Shown: positions 1 through 9,360, numbered from the stretch's first letter. The stretch is DNA of 64,000 nt from Clostridia bacterium (GCA_017416855.1 JAFQAZ010000021.1:1-64000), one strand, 5' to 3'. Notes: generated from the sequence alone by a model not told the origin. Numbers and translations are program-made.

Positions 1-156
1 CTGCCTGAAGGCGTTGAAATGTGCATGCCTGGCGATAACGTATCTATGGAAGTTGAACTGATCACTCCGATCGCTATCGAAGAAGGTCTGCGTTTCGCTA
101 TCCGTGAAGGTGGTAGAACCGTAGGTTCCGGCGTTGTTTCTGCTATCGTAAAATAA
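1..156 (+). CDS. tuf: Elongation factor Tu, C-terminal end (partial)
   Basis: The window opens inside this gene. Frame 1 reads 51 codons to a TAA at 154-156, ending in [14 protein letters not shown], the conserved C-terminus of bacterial EF-Tu (domain 3), the GTPase that delivers aminoacyl-tRNA to the ribosome. The segment [11 protein letters not shown] is also diagnostic. The 5' part lies outside the window. A strong terminator follows 21 bases downstream, so tuf is the last gene of its operon. Confidence 0.97.
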   Translation: MPEGVEMCMPGDNVSMEVELITPIAIEEGLRFAIREGGRTVGSGVVSAIVK

Positions 157-177
157 TTAACCTTTTAGGTTAGTAAA

Positions 178-209
178 ACACCTCACACAACTGTGTGGGG
201 TGTTTTTTT
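178..209 (+). terminator. Intrinsic terminator of tuf
   Basis: An 11-bp stem (178-188 with 193-203, one G-T pair) closes a 4-base loop and is followed by seven T residues (203-209). It is a textbook Rho-independent terminator 21 bases after the tuf stop codon. Confidence 0.93.
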
Positions 210-271
210 CGTATAACTAAAAAGCAGTCATTCACATTTTGAATGACTGCTTTTCATTTTTATATTATTTC

Positions 272-2071
272 CTAGTTAAACTGTGAATTATAGAGACTGC
301 TGTAAAATCCGCCTTTTGTCATGAGTTCTTCATGATTTCCCGCTTCTGTTATCCTCCCATCCTGAATCACCAGAATCTTATCTGCATTCTGAATAGTCGA
401 TAACCTGTGTGCAATCACAAAGCAGGTTCTATCCTTCATCAGTTCAGCCATAGCCTCCTGAATTTTAATTTCGGTACGGGAGTCAACATTGGATGTTGCT
501 TCGTCCAGAATCAGCATTTGTGAATTAGAAATCATCGCCCGGGCAATGGTGATTAACTGCCTCTGCCCTTTTGAAATGTTCACACCATCATCTGTCAGCA
601 CCGTATCGTAACCTTCGGGCAGACTTTCAATAAAGCTGTCAATTCTGGCGGCTTTGGCGGCTGCTTTAACCTCCTCTAAGGTTGCATTCTCTCGTCCGTA
701 GGCAATGTTTTCGTAAATGGTTCCGCAAAACAGCCAGGTGTCCTGCAAAACCATCGTGTATGCCTTTCGAAGTGACTCTCTAGTAATTTCTCTTGTTTCA
801 ATACCATCCACGGTGATTTCCCCTGAATTGACATCATAAAACCGCATGAGCAAACTAATGATGGTGGTCTTCCCTGCTCCCGTCGGACCCACAACCGCAA
901 TGGTTTTGCCGGGTTCTGCAGTAAAAGACACATTGTGCAGAATTGTTTTATCCTCTGTATAGCCAAAAACCACATCCTTAAACAGCACCTCACCGGTTAT
1001 ATTCTCTAATATGTGGGCACCCTCTTTGTCCTTTGCCTCCGGCTCTTCATCGATGATACGAAACACACGCTCAGCAGCCGACATAGATGACTGAAATTCA
1101 CTTAAAATATTCGCAAATTCATTGATAGGTCCAGCAAACTTGCGGGAATACTGAACAAACTGTGCCAAGCCTCCCAAGGTGATAAAGAACATTGTGCCTT
1201 CTGCTACGGTGCCATTCTGTGAATACAAATACAAAATACCGCCCAGCATCATCACAAGAGAGATGGAAAGGTTGTTAATAAACATCATGGAGGGTCCCAT
1301 AGCGCAGGCATGATAATCTGCCTCATAATATGTATCCATTGCATCTTTGTTCCGTTCATTGAAGCGTCGGCTGATTTCCTCTTCCCTTTCATAGGCCTGA
1401 ATGGTACGGCAACCGGACAGCATCTCTTCAGCATATCCGTTCAGTTCACCCAGCTTTTTGGAGCGTTTGCGGAACATAGGCCGCACCTTATGAGTCCGGT
1501 AACGTGTGAACAGAATTGCCACTGGCACTGTGATGCCAAAAACTGCAATGAGGGGTTTAGATATGTTCCACATAAAGATTAATGAACCAAACACCGTGTA
1601 AATGCTGGTCATAATCTGTACCAAACCATGGGACAGCGTACTGTTCACCGTGTCAATATCATACGAAATATGACTGATAATATCCCCCGTAGTGTGTGTA
1701 TCAAAATATCCCACCGGTAGCGTCGTCAGTTTTTCAAACAATTCTTTTCTCATAGTATACACAATTTTTTGACTAATCTGAATCATCAGCACCGCCAAAA
1801 GATAAGATGTAACAGCAGCAAAAACATAGCAGACCAGCATACGAATAACACTCACTTGAACAATCCCAAAGTTTACTCCATCAGGACTTGCTATTGCATC
1901 AATAGCCTCGCCGGAATACTTGGGACCTAAAAGAGAAAGCTGGTTGGAAAAAAGAGTTAGCAGCACTGCTACCGCAAACAAATGCCAATACTTAAGAACA
2001 TACCGAAGCAGACGACGGAGCAAGCCTTTTGTTGTTTTTTCTTTCGGCTGTTTATTTACTTTACTCAACAA
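272..2071 (-). CDS. ABC exporter half-transporter, subunit with canonical Walker B
   Basis: Type IV ABC exporter half-transporter: a six-helix membrane domain (first about 330 residues) and a C-terminal ATPase domain. The ATPase has Walker A GPTGAGKTT, Walker B LILDEATS with the catalytic Glu, and H-loop AHR, so these are complete. Its signature is ISKGQ instead of SGGQ. Together with the next gene this is the pattern of a heterodimeric exporter (BmrCD and TM287/288 type) with one degenerate ATP site. The longest reading frame starts at 2152, deep inside the upstream gene. A TTG at 2071-2069 or 2068-2066, just after the G-run at 2077-2082, fits translational coupling to the stop at 2061 better. 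Substrate unknown; multidrug or peptide export is typical. Confidence 0.9.
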   Translation of the reverse strand: MLSKVNKQPKEKTTKGLLRRLLRYVLKYWHLFAVAVLLTLFSNQLSLLGPKYSGEAIDAIASPDGVNFGIVQVSVIRMLVCYVFAAVTSYLLAVLMIQISQKIVYTMRKELFEKLTTLPVGYFDTHTTGDIISHISYDIDTVNSTLSHGLVQIMTSIYTVFGSLIFMWNISKPLIAVFGITVPVAILFTRYRTHKVRPMFRKRSKKLGELNGYAEEMLSGCRTIQAYEREEEISRRFNERNKDAMDTYYEADYHACAMGPSMMFINNLSISLVMMLGGILYLYSQNGTVAEGTMFFITLGGLAQFVQYSRKFAGPINEFANILSEFQSSMSAAERVFRIIDEEPEAKDKEGAHILENITGEVLFKDVVFGYTEDKTILHNVSFTAEPGKTIAVVGPTGAGKTTIISLLMRFYDVNSGEITVDGIETREITRESLRKAYTMVLQDTWLFCGTIYENIAYGRENATLEEVKAAAKAARIDSFIESLPEGYDTVLTDDGVNISKGQRQLITIARAMISNSQMLILDEATSNVDSRTEIKIQEAMAELMKDRTCFVIAHRLSTIQNADKILVIQDGRITEAGNHEELMTKGGFYSSLYNSQFN

Positions 2072-3782
2072 AGGCACCCCCCATCTGAGAATCGCTGATT
2101 TCTTTATATGCATCACAAGAAGAAAGCAGTTCTTCATGGGTACCCATACCAATCACTTCACCATCTTCTAAAACTATAATCAATCCGCAATCTTTAACAG
2201 AGCTGACGCGTTGTGCCACTGTAACTACGGTACAATCCTTTAAACTCTCTTTCAATGCCTGCCGCAAAGCTGCGTCCGTTTTGTAATCAAGGGCTGATGA
2301 GCTGTCATCCAACACCAGAATTTCCGGCTTCGCCGCCAGGGCCCTGGAGATTAACACACGTTGTTTCTGCCCGCCGGAAATGTTGGTGCCGTGTGGAGAG
2401 AGCATGTGCTTGTACCCATCTTTAAACTCAGTGATGAACTGATGCGCCTGAGCAATTTTAGCCGCTTCTTCCACTGCTTCATCGGTTATGTTACGGCCGA
2501 ATTTAATATTTTCTGCAATGGTATCGGCATATAAAAAGTCAAACTGCAAAGCTGTTCCAAACATGGCATAGAGTTTGTCTTTTTCTATCGTGCGAATGTC
2601 TTCTCCGTTTAAGAAGATGCCACCCTGATTCACATCGTAAAACCGCAATAGCAGCTTTACAAGTGTCGACTTCCCTGATCCCGTGGCACCAATAATGCCC
2701 AAGGTTCCCCCTTTTGGAATTGAGAAACTAAGATTTTTCAGGTTATCCCGCTTGCCGTTATAAGAAAAGCTTACATTGTCAAACACAATACGTGCATCGG
2801 TTTCTTTGTCTTTATATTCCTCTTTAGAATATACCGAAATGTCTTCTTCTGTCTGTAACACTTCTTCAATACGCTTTGCTGACGCTGCACTTTTTGTGTA
2901 CATCATAAACATATTACTAACCGTCATCATAGACATAGAAATCATCGTAAAATACTGCATAAAGGCAATGATGGTTTCCGGCTGGGAAAGACCTTGAGAA
3001 ACCCGGTTGCCGCTCAGGGCAATAACCGCCACACTGCCCATATTCATAAACATAACCATAATGGGATTCACGCTACTCATAATCCGACCGGCTCGTTTTT
3101 CATCAGACACTAACGTCTGATTCACATTGTCATACCGCCGATGCTCGTGATCAACCTTCGAAAGTGCCTTAATCACGCGGATGCCCTGGACATCCTCGCG
3201 GACGACCCGTACCATATTATCCACCGACCTTTGTATTTTTGCATACAAAGGCACGCCTTTTCGGGAAATACAGAACACGGTTATAAAAATGAAGGGTAAA
3301 ATGGCAATCATGGTTAGTGATAAAGCCGCATCCATCAGCAGGGTAATGGTGATGCCGCCAATTAAAATAATGGGGGCACGCACACCAATCCGTTGCATCA
3401 TATTCACAAAATGATGCACATTATATGTATCCGTCGTAATACGAGATTCCAAGGAGGGAATGGTGAACTTATCCGTTTGTGCAGCCGAAAGATGCAGAAT
3501 TTTAGCAAACAGGTTTTTACGCATTGTTTCTGCAAAATTTCTGGAGACACGGGCCGCCATCCGGTTGGCGGTTAAGTTTAAAACGCAGCCCAGACCAGCG
3601 CACAGTAACATTAAGCCGCCCCAAAAAAGAATGTCCTGCACATCTCTCTTAACCACATTTTCCAAAATATGACTCAGAATAAAGGGTAGCAGCAGCTCGC
3701 TGCATACCCCGGCTAATTTAATCAAAAAGCCAAATGCCATACGGCCATAATAGCCTTTTAAATATGCAAAAACTGTTTTCAC
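2061..3782 (-). CDS. ABC exporter half-transporter, subunit with degenerate Walker B and H-loop
   Basis: Partner half-transporter of 573 residues: N-terminal six-helix membrane domain, then an ATPase with Walker A GATGSGKST and signature ISGGQ. Walker B reads LVLDDSSSALD, with Asp in place of the catalytic Glu, and the H-loop is AQR in place of AHR. These changes would fall in the same composite ATP site as the ISKGQ signature of the partner, giving one active and one degenerate site. The start is GTG (3782-3780) and overlaps the stop of the MarR gene by four bases (GTGA), so the three genes form one operon. Confidence 0.92.
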   Translation of the reverse strand: MKTVFAYLKGYYGRMAFGFLIKLAGVCSELLLPFILSHILENVVKRDVQDILFWGGLMLLCAGLGCVLNLTANRMAARVSRNFAETMRKNLFAKILHLSAAQTDKFTIPSLESRITTDTYNVHHFVNMMQRIGVRAPIILIGGITITLLMDAALSLTMIAILPFIFITVFCISRKGVPLYAKIQRSVDNMVRVVREDVQGIRVIKALSKVDHEHRRYDNVNQTLVSDEKRAGRIMSSVNPIMVMFMNMGSVAVIALSGNRVSQGLSQPETIIAFMQYFTMISMSMMTVSNMFMMYTKSAASAKRIEEVLQTEEDISVYSKEEYKDKETDARIVFDNVSFSYNGKRDNLKNLSFSIPKGGTLGIIGATGSGKSTLVKLLLRFYDVNQGGIFLNGEDIRTIEKDKLYAMFGTALQFDFLYADTIAENIKFGRNITDEAVEEAAKIAQAHQFITEFKDGYKHMLSPHGTNISGGQKQRVLISRALAAKPEILVLDDSSSALDYKTDAALRQALKESLKDCTVVTVAQRVSSVKDCGLIIVLEDGEVIGMGTHEELLSSCDAYKEISDSQMGGAFVE

Positions 3783-4216
3783 GGCCGTTCCTCCTCTATG
3801 CGCAGAATACTTTGGGATGTTTCTGTCATTTTCTCCAAAATTCTATGAAACAGCGCCAATTCCTCTTCTGAAATTCCCTCTGTCAGGCGAGTATTCCATT
3901 CTTTGGTAATAGACACTACCAAAGGATGAATATCCAGCATTTTCTCTGTGGGAAACACCAGAAGTTCCCGTTTATCTTCTGGACTGGTTTCCCTATGAAT
4001 ATAGCCTTCATTTTCCAAAAAGGATAAATGTCGTGCCACACTGCTTTTATTCATACATAAATGCTTAGCCAGAAAATCCTGAGAATTTCCCGGCTGATGG
4101 CAAATTGCCAGGACATAGCTGTGGTAAAGTCCCGGTAAATTTACCGTTTTTTGTGCCGTGCGATACAAAGATTCGCAACGGCTGATCATATTCATTTTGC
4201 GCATAATTGTTGCCAT
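3779..4216 (-). CDS. MarR-family transcriptional regulator
   Basis: About 145-residue winged-helix regulator. The segment QPGNSQDFLAKHLCMNKSSVARHL is the helix-turn-helix, followed by the wing (FLENEGYIHRETSPEDKR), as in MarR proteins that control drug exporters. The reading frame can be extended to a TTG at 4264, but that codon lies inside the -10/operator region; the ATG at 4216, preceded by GGTGGTG, is preferred. First gene of the operon with the two ABC subunits, and probably an autorepressor acting at the palindrome 4231-4271. Confidence 0.9.
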   Translation of the reverse strand: MATIMRKMNMISRCESLYRTAQKTVNLPGLYHSYVLAICHQPGNSQDFLAKHLCMNKSSVARHLSFLENEGYIHRETSPEDKRELLVFPTEKMLDIHPLVVSITKEWNTRLTEGISEEELALFHRILEKMTETSQSILRIEEERP

Positions 4217-4230
4217 ACAAACACCACCAA

Positions 4231-4271
4231 AAAATAGTTGCAAGTGAAACTGTTTCACCTGCAACTATTTT
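4231..4271. promoter_or_regulatory. 41-bp palindromic operator of the MarR/ABC operon
   Basis: The two 20-base arms are complementary except at one position (4243/4259) around the centre at 4251; the inner part is GTGAAAC-T-GTTTCAC and the outer part AATAGTTGCA/TGCAACTATT. It overlaps the -10 box (4267-4272) and the expected transcription start, so a bound MarR dimer would block RNA polymerase. That MarR itself is the ligand-binding repressor here is inferred from position. Confidence 0.8.
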
Positions 4272-4295
4272 ACCATGTTTATGTATCATTGTCAA
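4267..4295 (-). promoter_or_regulatory. SigA promoter of the MarR/ABC operon
   Basis: Minus strand: -35 TTGACA (4290-4295), 17-base spacer, -10 TAAAAT (4267-4272). It lies 50 bases upstream of the chosen MarR start and overlaps the palindromic operator. Confidence 0.85.
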
Positions 4296-4296
4296 A

Positions 4297-5001
4297 TTAA
4301 TTGATTAAATCCATCACATCACCTTCAAATTCTTCGCCCATACGGTCTATGTTCACATAATTTTCCGGAATTTTTCCAACAATAATTGTCTGCACCACCG
4401 GTAATTCTGTTATAATTTCTGCCTTCGTTCGCCCCGTGGGCATAATAATTCCCACATTGCTTTTTGCCATTAAGCTAATTTCCAAATGAGTCTGGTTAAT
4501 CCCCGCCTCAGTAAATTCACTTTTAAAATCCACCTTTGTTCTGCCGTAAGGAACTAAGCTAACAGGCAAATCAGGACCCATGCCAGCAAACAAAACACTG
4601 CCCGTTACACTGCCTAAAGGAATACAGATTTCTGTTTCATCCACCTCGCTGATTGCATTCTGAATCGCTGCTGATGTTTCTGCCTTCAGCCGGTTAACCT
4701 GCATCATATCGGATTCTAAGGCGCTGATGGTGCCATCCTCTAAGCGGGAAAGCTTAATAAAATCGGTATAGCTTGCCTCCTCGAACAATTCACCCACGGC
4801 CTTTTGGACGGCCTGCTCCGCAATCACTTTCGTCTGATTTCTTGCCATCTCCAATAACAACGGCTGTACCGATTTTAAAAAATAAACGACCATTGTCACT
4901 GTCATCGTAACAAATAACAGTATAATCAAAAAACCGGATACCTTATGACGGTTAATCCGGTTACTTTTGATACATATATGTTTTTTATCGCCCAGACGCA
5001 T
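4297..5001 (-). CDS. yunB: Sporulation protein YunB
   Basis: The 234-residue protein has a basic N-terminus, one membrane segment (about residues 22-42, LIILLFVTMTVTMVVYFL) and a soluble domain with the YunB pattern (IPLGSVTGSVLFAGMGP near the middle, PVSLVPYGRTKVDFKSEF, then MAKSNVGIIMPTG). In Bacillus subtilis yunB is mother-cell expressed and needed for normal spore formation; its molecular role is unknown. Start ATG at 5001, preceded by GGGTGGTG. A monocistronic sporulation gene with a candidate late-sporulation promoter, inserted between two unrelated operons. Confidence 0.88.
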   Translation of the reverse strand: MRLGDKKHICIKSNRINRHKVSGFLIILLFVTMTVTMVVYFLKSVQPLLLEMARNQTKVIAEQAVQKAVGELFEEASYTDFIKLSRLEDGTISALESDMMQVNRLKAETSAAIQNAISEVDETEICIPLGSVTGSVLFAGMGPDLPVSLVPYGRTKVDFKSEFTEAGINQTHLEISLMAKSNVGIIMPTGRTKAEIITELPVVQTIIVGKIPENYVNIDRMGEEFEGDVMDLIN

Positions 5002-5035
5002 ATCGGCACCACCCGTTCTGCTAACCTTTATTACC

Positions 5036-5063
5036 TATTCTATGCATCATGGGTGGTTTTTGT
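5036..5063 (-). promoter_or_regulatory. Candidate SigK/SigE-type promoter of yunB
   Basis: Minus strand CATAGAATA (5036-5044) fits the SigK -10 pattern CATAnnnTA; an AC dinucleotide (5062-5063) lies 17 bases upstream as a minimal -35. The predicted start would leave a leader of about 28 bases before yunB. The motif is short, so this is suggestive only. Confidence 0.4.
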
Positions 5064-5069
5064 GACTCT

Positions 5070-6911
5070 TTATTTTTGCAGGCACACACAGCCGTAAGGC
5101 AAGAGTGATATGCTGTGTTCATCTGTCAGGGTATTCGCGCTGAAAAGAACTTTTTCACCGGATAACGGCACGGAATAAGGCGACTCTGCCGTGTTGGCAA
5201 TACAAAGCACCTTTTCTTCGCCATATATACGGTAAAAGGCAAAAACACCTTTTCCGGAAAATGCAGGCTCTACGCAGCCCTGTTGTAATGGTTTATATTG
5301 ATTCTTGATAGCTGATAATTTCTCATAACAGCTAAAAATGTCACTATCGCCTTTTGCATTACCCATATACCCTCTGTTAAACGGGTCTTCAAAGCCTTCC
5401 AGACCGATTTCATCCCCATAGTAAACATCCGGGCAGCCCGGCAGCAAAAACTGCAAAAAAGAGGCCAAAATGAGCCTGTTCTTTGCCAACTCCCGTTGTT
5501 TTTCTGTTAAACGGTATGCCGCACGTTCTTCGCGGCTCTGAGGAACATTGTCAATCCCCAATACTGTCAGAATTCTCGGTGTATCGTGAGTGGATAGAAT
5601 GTTCATCATAGAATGAAGTGCCGCTTTCGGATAATGCTCACATAAAGTCATAACACTCTCACAAAAATCTTCTGCACTCATTTCGCGGCGGGCAAAACGG
5701 ATAATAGCATCCCGCCACACATAGTTCATCACGCCGTCTAAGCAACCACCCTGCAGATAGTGACGACGGTTACCGTAGCTGATTTTATTGGAAGCATCCT
5801 CCCAAACCTCACCTATTACAATGCTATCCGGCTTTTCTTCCTTCACCGTCTGATACAGCTTATATAAAAAACCATCCGGCAGTTCATCGGCTACATCCAG
5901 CCGCCAACCGTCTGCCCCCTGACGAAGCCAGTAACGGATAACGCTGTTTTCGTCTTCAATGATATATTGCTGATACGATGCATTGTTTTCATCCACGCAA
6001 GGCAGAGTTTTAATCCCCCACCAGCTGGTGTATTTATAAGGATATTCCTCAAACTGATACCATTCTCTATAGGGCGAATTCCAGTCGTGATAGGCTCCGC
6101 CCCCAAAACGGTTATATTCATCAAAATACAAGCTGTCGCTGCCTGTATGAGAGAAAACACCGTCTAAAATCACCCGCATCCCCAGCTTATGGGCTTCATC
6201 GCAGAAGATTTTAAAATCCTCATTGGTGCCCAACAAAGGGTCGACCTGCATATAATCTGCCGTATCATACCGATGGTTGGAATAGGCCTTGAAAATAGGA
6301 TTTAAATAGATTATATTCACGCCCAAAGATTGCAGATACGGCAGTTTTTCTATGATACCGGCAAAATTGCCGCCATAAAAATCGTTGTTCCAAATGGTCC
6401 CTTCACTATCCGGCAAAAAGACCGGCGTATCGTTCAGATTTTCGTGAATATAAAAGGGCGTGAGCTTGTCCTTGGTATCGCACAGGCCTTTGCGGTTAAA
6501 GCGGTCGGGGAATATCTGATACATCACCCCGCCATAAAAGCTTTCAGGAGACTCGTAGACTTCACTGTAACAAGTGAGCTGCCACCTTCTGCCCTCATCA
6601 AACACCGGTTGGTTATAGGCATCACGGTAAACAAGCTGCTCACCGTTTTCCCACAGAATTTTAAAGCAATAAAAATACAAACCGGCATCTCCTATGACTA
6701 CGCCGGCAGAATACACGTCATAACCGTTTACTTCACCGGTTTTTTCCATAGCATACGGTACTGTATCCTCTCCGTCTTTTTCCAGCAGGAAAAGGACGCC
6801 GGTTTCCCCGGCGTCCTTAATATACAGGTTGACGGTTACAGTATCCTTTTGAACCAGACAACCGAAAGGCTTTTTAAACTGTTCATTTCTGCTGTCAAAC
6901 AGAATGTTCAT
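5070..6911 (-). CDS. Glycoside hydrolase family 13 (alpha-amylase/neopullulanase-like)
   Basis: 613 residues with no signal peptide, so cytoplasmic. An N-terminal beta-sandwich (about residues 1-115) precedes the GH13 barrel beginning at MYQIFPDRFN. The four conserved regions are visible: DGVFSH, GWRLDVADE (nucleophile Asp), IGEVWED (acid/base Glu) and LSTHD. These match intracellular alpha-glucan hydrolases that act on maltodextrins. Last gene of the glycogen operon; its ATG shares one base with the stop of glgP (TGATG), so translation is coupled. The likely role is trimming of limit dextrins left by the phosphorylase; exact bond specificity cannot be read from sequence. Confidence 0.9.
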   Translation of the reverse strand: MNILFDSRNEQFKKPFGCLVQKDTVTVNLYIKDAGETGVLFLLEKDGEDTVPYAMEKTGEVNGYDVYSAGVVIGDAGLYFYCFKILWENGEQLVYRDAYNQPVFDEGRRWQLTCYSEVYESPESFYGGVMYQIFPDRFNRKGLCDTKDKLTPFYIHENLNDTPVFLPDSEGTIWNNDFYGGNFAGIIEKLPYLQSLGVNIIYLNPIFKAYSNHRYDTADYMQVDPLLGTNEDFKIFCDEAHKLGMRVILDGVFSHTGSDSLYFDEYNRFGGGAYHDWNSPYREWYQFEEYPYKYTSWWGIKTLPCVDENNASYQQYIIEDENSVIRYWLRQGADGWRLDVADELPDGFLYKLYQTVKEEKPDSIVIGEVWEDASNKISYGNRRHYLQGGCLDGVMNYVWRDAIIRFARREMSAEDFCESVMTLCEHYPKAALHSMMNILSTHDTPRILTVLGIDNVPQSREERAAYRLTEKQRELAKNRLILASFLQFLLPGCPDVYYGDEIGLEGFEDPFNRGYMGNAKGDSDIFSCYEKLSAIKNQYKPLQQGCVEPAFSGKGVFAFYRIYGEEKVLCIANTAESPYSVPLSGEKVLFSANTLTDEHSISLLPYGCVCLQK

Positions 6912-9337
6912 CAGCCCTTCGCTCCTTTTTTAACGGGTTTTGCATTCCAGATGTTGTTGCAGTATTCCATAACACTGCGGTCAGATGAGAAAATACCTGC
7001 ACCGGCAATGTTATAAAGGGACATACGGTTAAATTTCGTGCGGTCAAAGTAGGTATCCTGAACCTGTCTCTGCGCACGGCAATAATCGGAAAAGTCTGCC
7101 AATGTCATATAGGTATCCTGGCCGCGGCCGGTTAATGACCAGATGAGGTCAGAGAAATCAGCGCCGCCAATACCCTGCTGTAAATATTCAATAGCACGAC
7201 GCACCTGCGGATCACTTTCAATCATACGGCTGGGGTCATAGCCTTCTCTCTGACGAGCCTGCACTTCAGGTGTGGTCATACCAAAGAGGAAAATGTTATC
7301 ATCGCCCACAGCCTGATGAATTTCTACATTGGCGCCATCTAAGGTACCTAACGTAATGGCACCATTAATCATCAGTTTCATATTACCCGTACCGGAAGCT
7401 TCTTTACCGGCAACAGAAATCTGCTCGGAAATTTCAGCTGCAGGAATGATTAACTCTGCCAAAGATACACGGTAATCTTCAATGAAAATAACCTTCAGTT
7501 TATCCCTTGTAATGGGGTTAGAGTTCACTTCTTTTGCAATGCAGTTAATCAGACGGATAATCTGTTTTGCCATCACATAGCCGGCAGAAGCCTTGGCACC
7601 AAAAATAAAGGTGCGGGGCTGGAATTCCTGACCGGGATCTTCCAGCAGGCTATGGTACAGGGATAAAATATGCAAAGCATTTAAAAGCTGACGCTTATAC
7701 TCGTGCAAACGTTTTACCTGCACATCAAATAAAGAAGCAGGGTCAACGTGCACACCGTTGTGCTCTTCAATATAAGACACAAGCCGCAGTTTATTCTTCA
7801 GTTTGATTTTCTGCAGTTCATCTAAAACAGTCTGGTCATTAGCAAAGGCCTTTAGTTTTTCCAGTTCTTCAGCATTTTTTAAGAATCCGTCGCCAATCAG
7901 CTCACAAAGGAAGGAGGTAAGCTCAGGGTTAGACTGGCAAAGCCAGCGACGGTAAGCAATACCGTTGGTTACATTGATAAACTTACCGGGCATTACCTGA
8001 TGAAAATCACGGAAGACATCTTCTTTTAAAATGTCTGTATGCAAAGCGGATACACCGTTGACCTTATGACAACAAGCCAGACACAGATTTGCCATTTTCA
8101 CACGGTCGTTTTCCAGAATTTTCATATAATTGATTTTGCCTGTATCACCGCCATATTTTTCGTTTAAGAACACCAAGAAACGTCTGTCAATTTCGCAGAC
8201 AATCTGATAAATACGAGGCAGCAAAGTCGAGAACAGAGACACCGGCCAGACCTCTAAAGCTTCACTCATAATGGTGTGGTTGGTGTAGCTTAAGGTTTTG
8301 GTACAGATATCCCAGGCTTCGTCCCAGGAAAGACCATGTTCATCCAACAAAATGCGCATCAGTTCCGGCACGCACATAGATGGATGGGTATCGTTAATAT
8401 GAATGGCTACCTTCTCAGGCAATAGACGAATATCGTCATTTTCTTTTAAGAAATCACGAAGGATGGTCTGCACAGAAGCGCTGACTAACAGATATTGCTG
8501 TTTTAAGCGCAGTTCCTTGCCCTTGTAGTGGTCATCTGCCGGATAGAGCACCTTGGAAATGGCCTCTGCCATTGAATTCTGCTCCATAGCTTTGGCATAT
8601 TCCCCGCGGGAGAATAAATCCATATCCAAACTGTCAGGAGATTTGGCGCTCCACAACACCAGCTTATTGATAGCTCCTGAATCGTAGCCGGAAATCAACA
8701 TATCATAAGGCACCGCAATAACTGTGCTGGTATCCTGATAGCTGACTACATTTTTACCATCCTGCCAGCTTTCCATTACGCGGCCACCAAAGTGCACTTT
8801 AATTTCATCCTCTTTGCGGGGAATAAGCCACACATCGCCGCGCTCTAACCAGTTATCGGGGAATTCCATCTGCCAGCCATCGACGATTTTCTGTTTGAAA
8901 ATACCAAATTCATAGCGGATAGAAAATCCGGTACAAGGCACTTCCTTGGTGGTTAAGGCATCTAAATAGCAGGATGCCAAACGGCCCAGACCACCGTTGC
9001 CAAGGCCCGCATCGGGTTCCATTTCGCATAAGCCGGCAAAGGACTGATTATATTCAGAAAGCACCTCGGTAAGTGCTTCAGTTACGCCTAAATGGTAGGC
9101 GTGGTTTTTAAGGGAAGGACCCGTTAAAAACTCCATAGACATATAATAAACCTGTTTGGCTTTTTGTTTTTTTCTGTTGGCAGAAAAGGCACTCCGCTTA
9201 TCTGACAGCATTTCTCTTAAAATTTCGCAAACAGCTTTATAGAACTGTATTTGTGTTGCCTCCTCCGGTGCACAGCCGAAACGACGCATAATTTTTTCTT
9301 CAATTTGTTTTTTTAATTGTTTTTTATTTACTTCCAC
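6911..9337 (-). CDS. glgP: Glycogen/starch/alpha-glucan phosphorylase
   Basis: 808 residues, the usual length of GT35 phosphorylases, which release glucose-1-phosphate from alpha-1,4-glucan ends using phosphate. The pyridoxal-phosphate site EASGTGNMK, followed by NGAITLGTLDGANVEI, is fully conserved near residue 650, and EPDAGLGNGGLGRLA is present near residue 105. Start is GTG (9337-9335) behind GAGAGGAG. It lies 23 bases after glgA in the operon and provides the degradative arm next to the synthetic genes. Confidence 0.97.
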   Translation of the reverse strand: MEVNKKQLKKQIEEKIMRRFGCAPEEATQIQFYKAVCEILREMLSDKRSAFSANRKKQKAKQVYYMSMEFLTGPSLKNHAYHLGVTEALTEVLSEYNQSFAGLCEMEPDAGLGNGGLGRLASCYLDALTTKEVPCTGFSIRYEFGIFKQKIVDGWQMEFPDNWLERGDVWLIPRKEDEIKVHFGGRVMESWQDGKNVVSYQDTSTVIAVPYDMLISGYDSGAINKLVLWSAKSPDSLDMDLFSRGEYAKAMEQNSMAEAISKVLYPADDHYKGKELRLKQQYLLVSASVQTILRDFLKENDDIRLLPEKVAIHINDTHPSMCVPELMRILLDEHGLSWDEAWDICTKTLSYTNHTIMSEALEVWPVSLFSTLLPRIYQIVCEIDRRFLVFLNEKYGGDTGKINYMKILENDRVKMANLCLACCHKVNGVSALHTDILKEDVFRDFHQVMPGKFINVTNGIAYRRWLCQSNPELTSFLCELIGDGFLKNAEELEKLKAFANDQTVLDELQKIKLKNKLRLVSYIEEHNGVHVDPASLFDVQVKRLHEYKRQLLNALHILSLYHSLLEDPGQEFQPRTFIFGAKASAGYVMAKQIIRLINCIAKEVNSNPITRDKLKVIFIEDYRVSLAELIIPAAEISEQISVAGKEASGTGNMKLMINGAITLGTLDGANVEIHQAVGDDNIFLFGMTTPEVQARQREGYDPSRMIESDPQVRRAIEYLQQGIGGADFSDLIWSLTGRGQDTYMTLADFSDYCRAQRQVQDTYFDRTKFNRMSLYNIAGAGIFSSDRSVMEYCNNIWNAKPVKKGAKG

Positions 9338-9360
9338 TAAAATGTTCTCCTCTCTGCCGG

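Noticed and set aside
2072-2152. Extension of the first ABC subunit to 2152
   Set aside because: It would overlap the end of the second ABC subunit by over 90 bases, and the extra residues lack similarity to exporter N-termini.
6330-7016. 228-codon plus-strand frame opposite the GH13 and glgP genes
   Set aside because: It is antisense to two clear enzymes, crosses their boundary, and has no ribosome binding site or recognisable domain.
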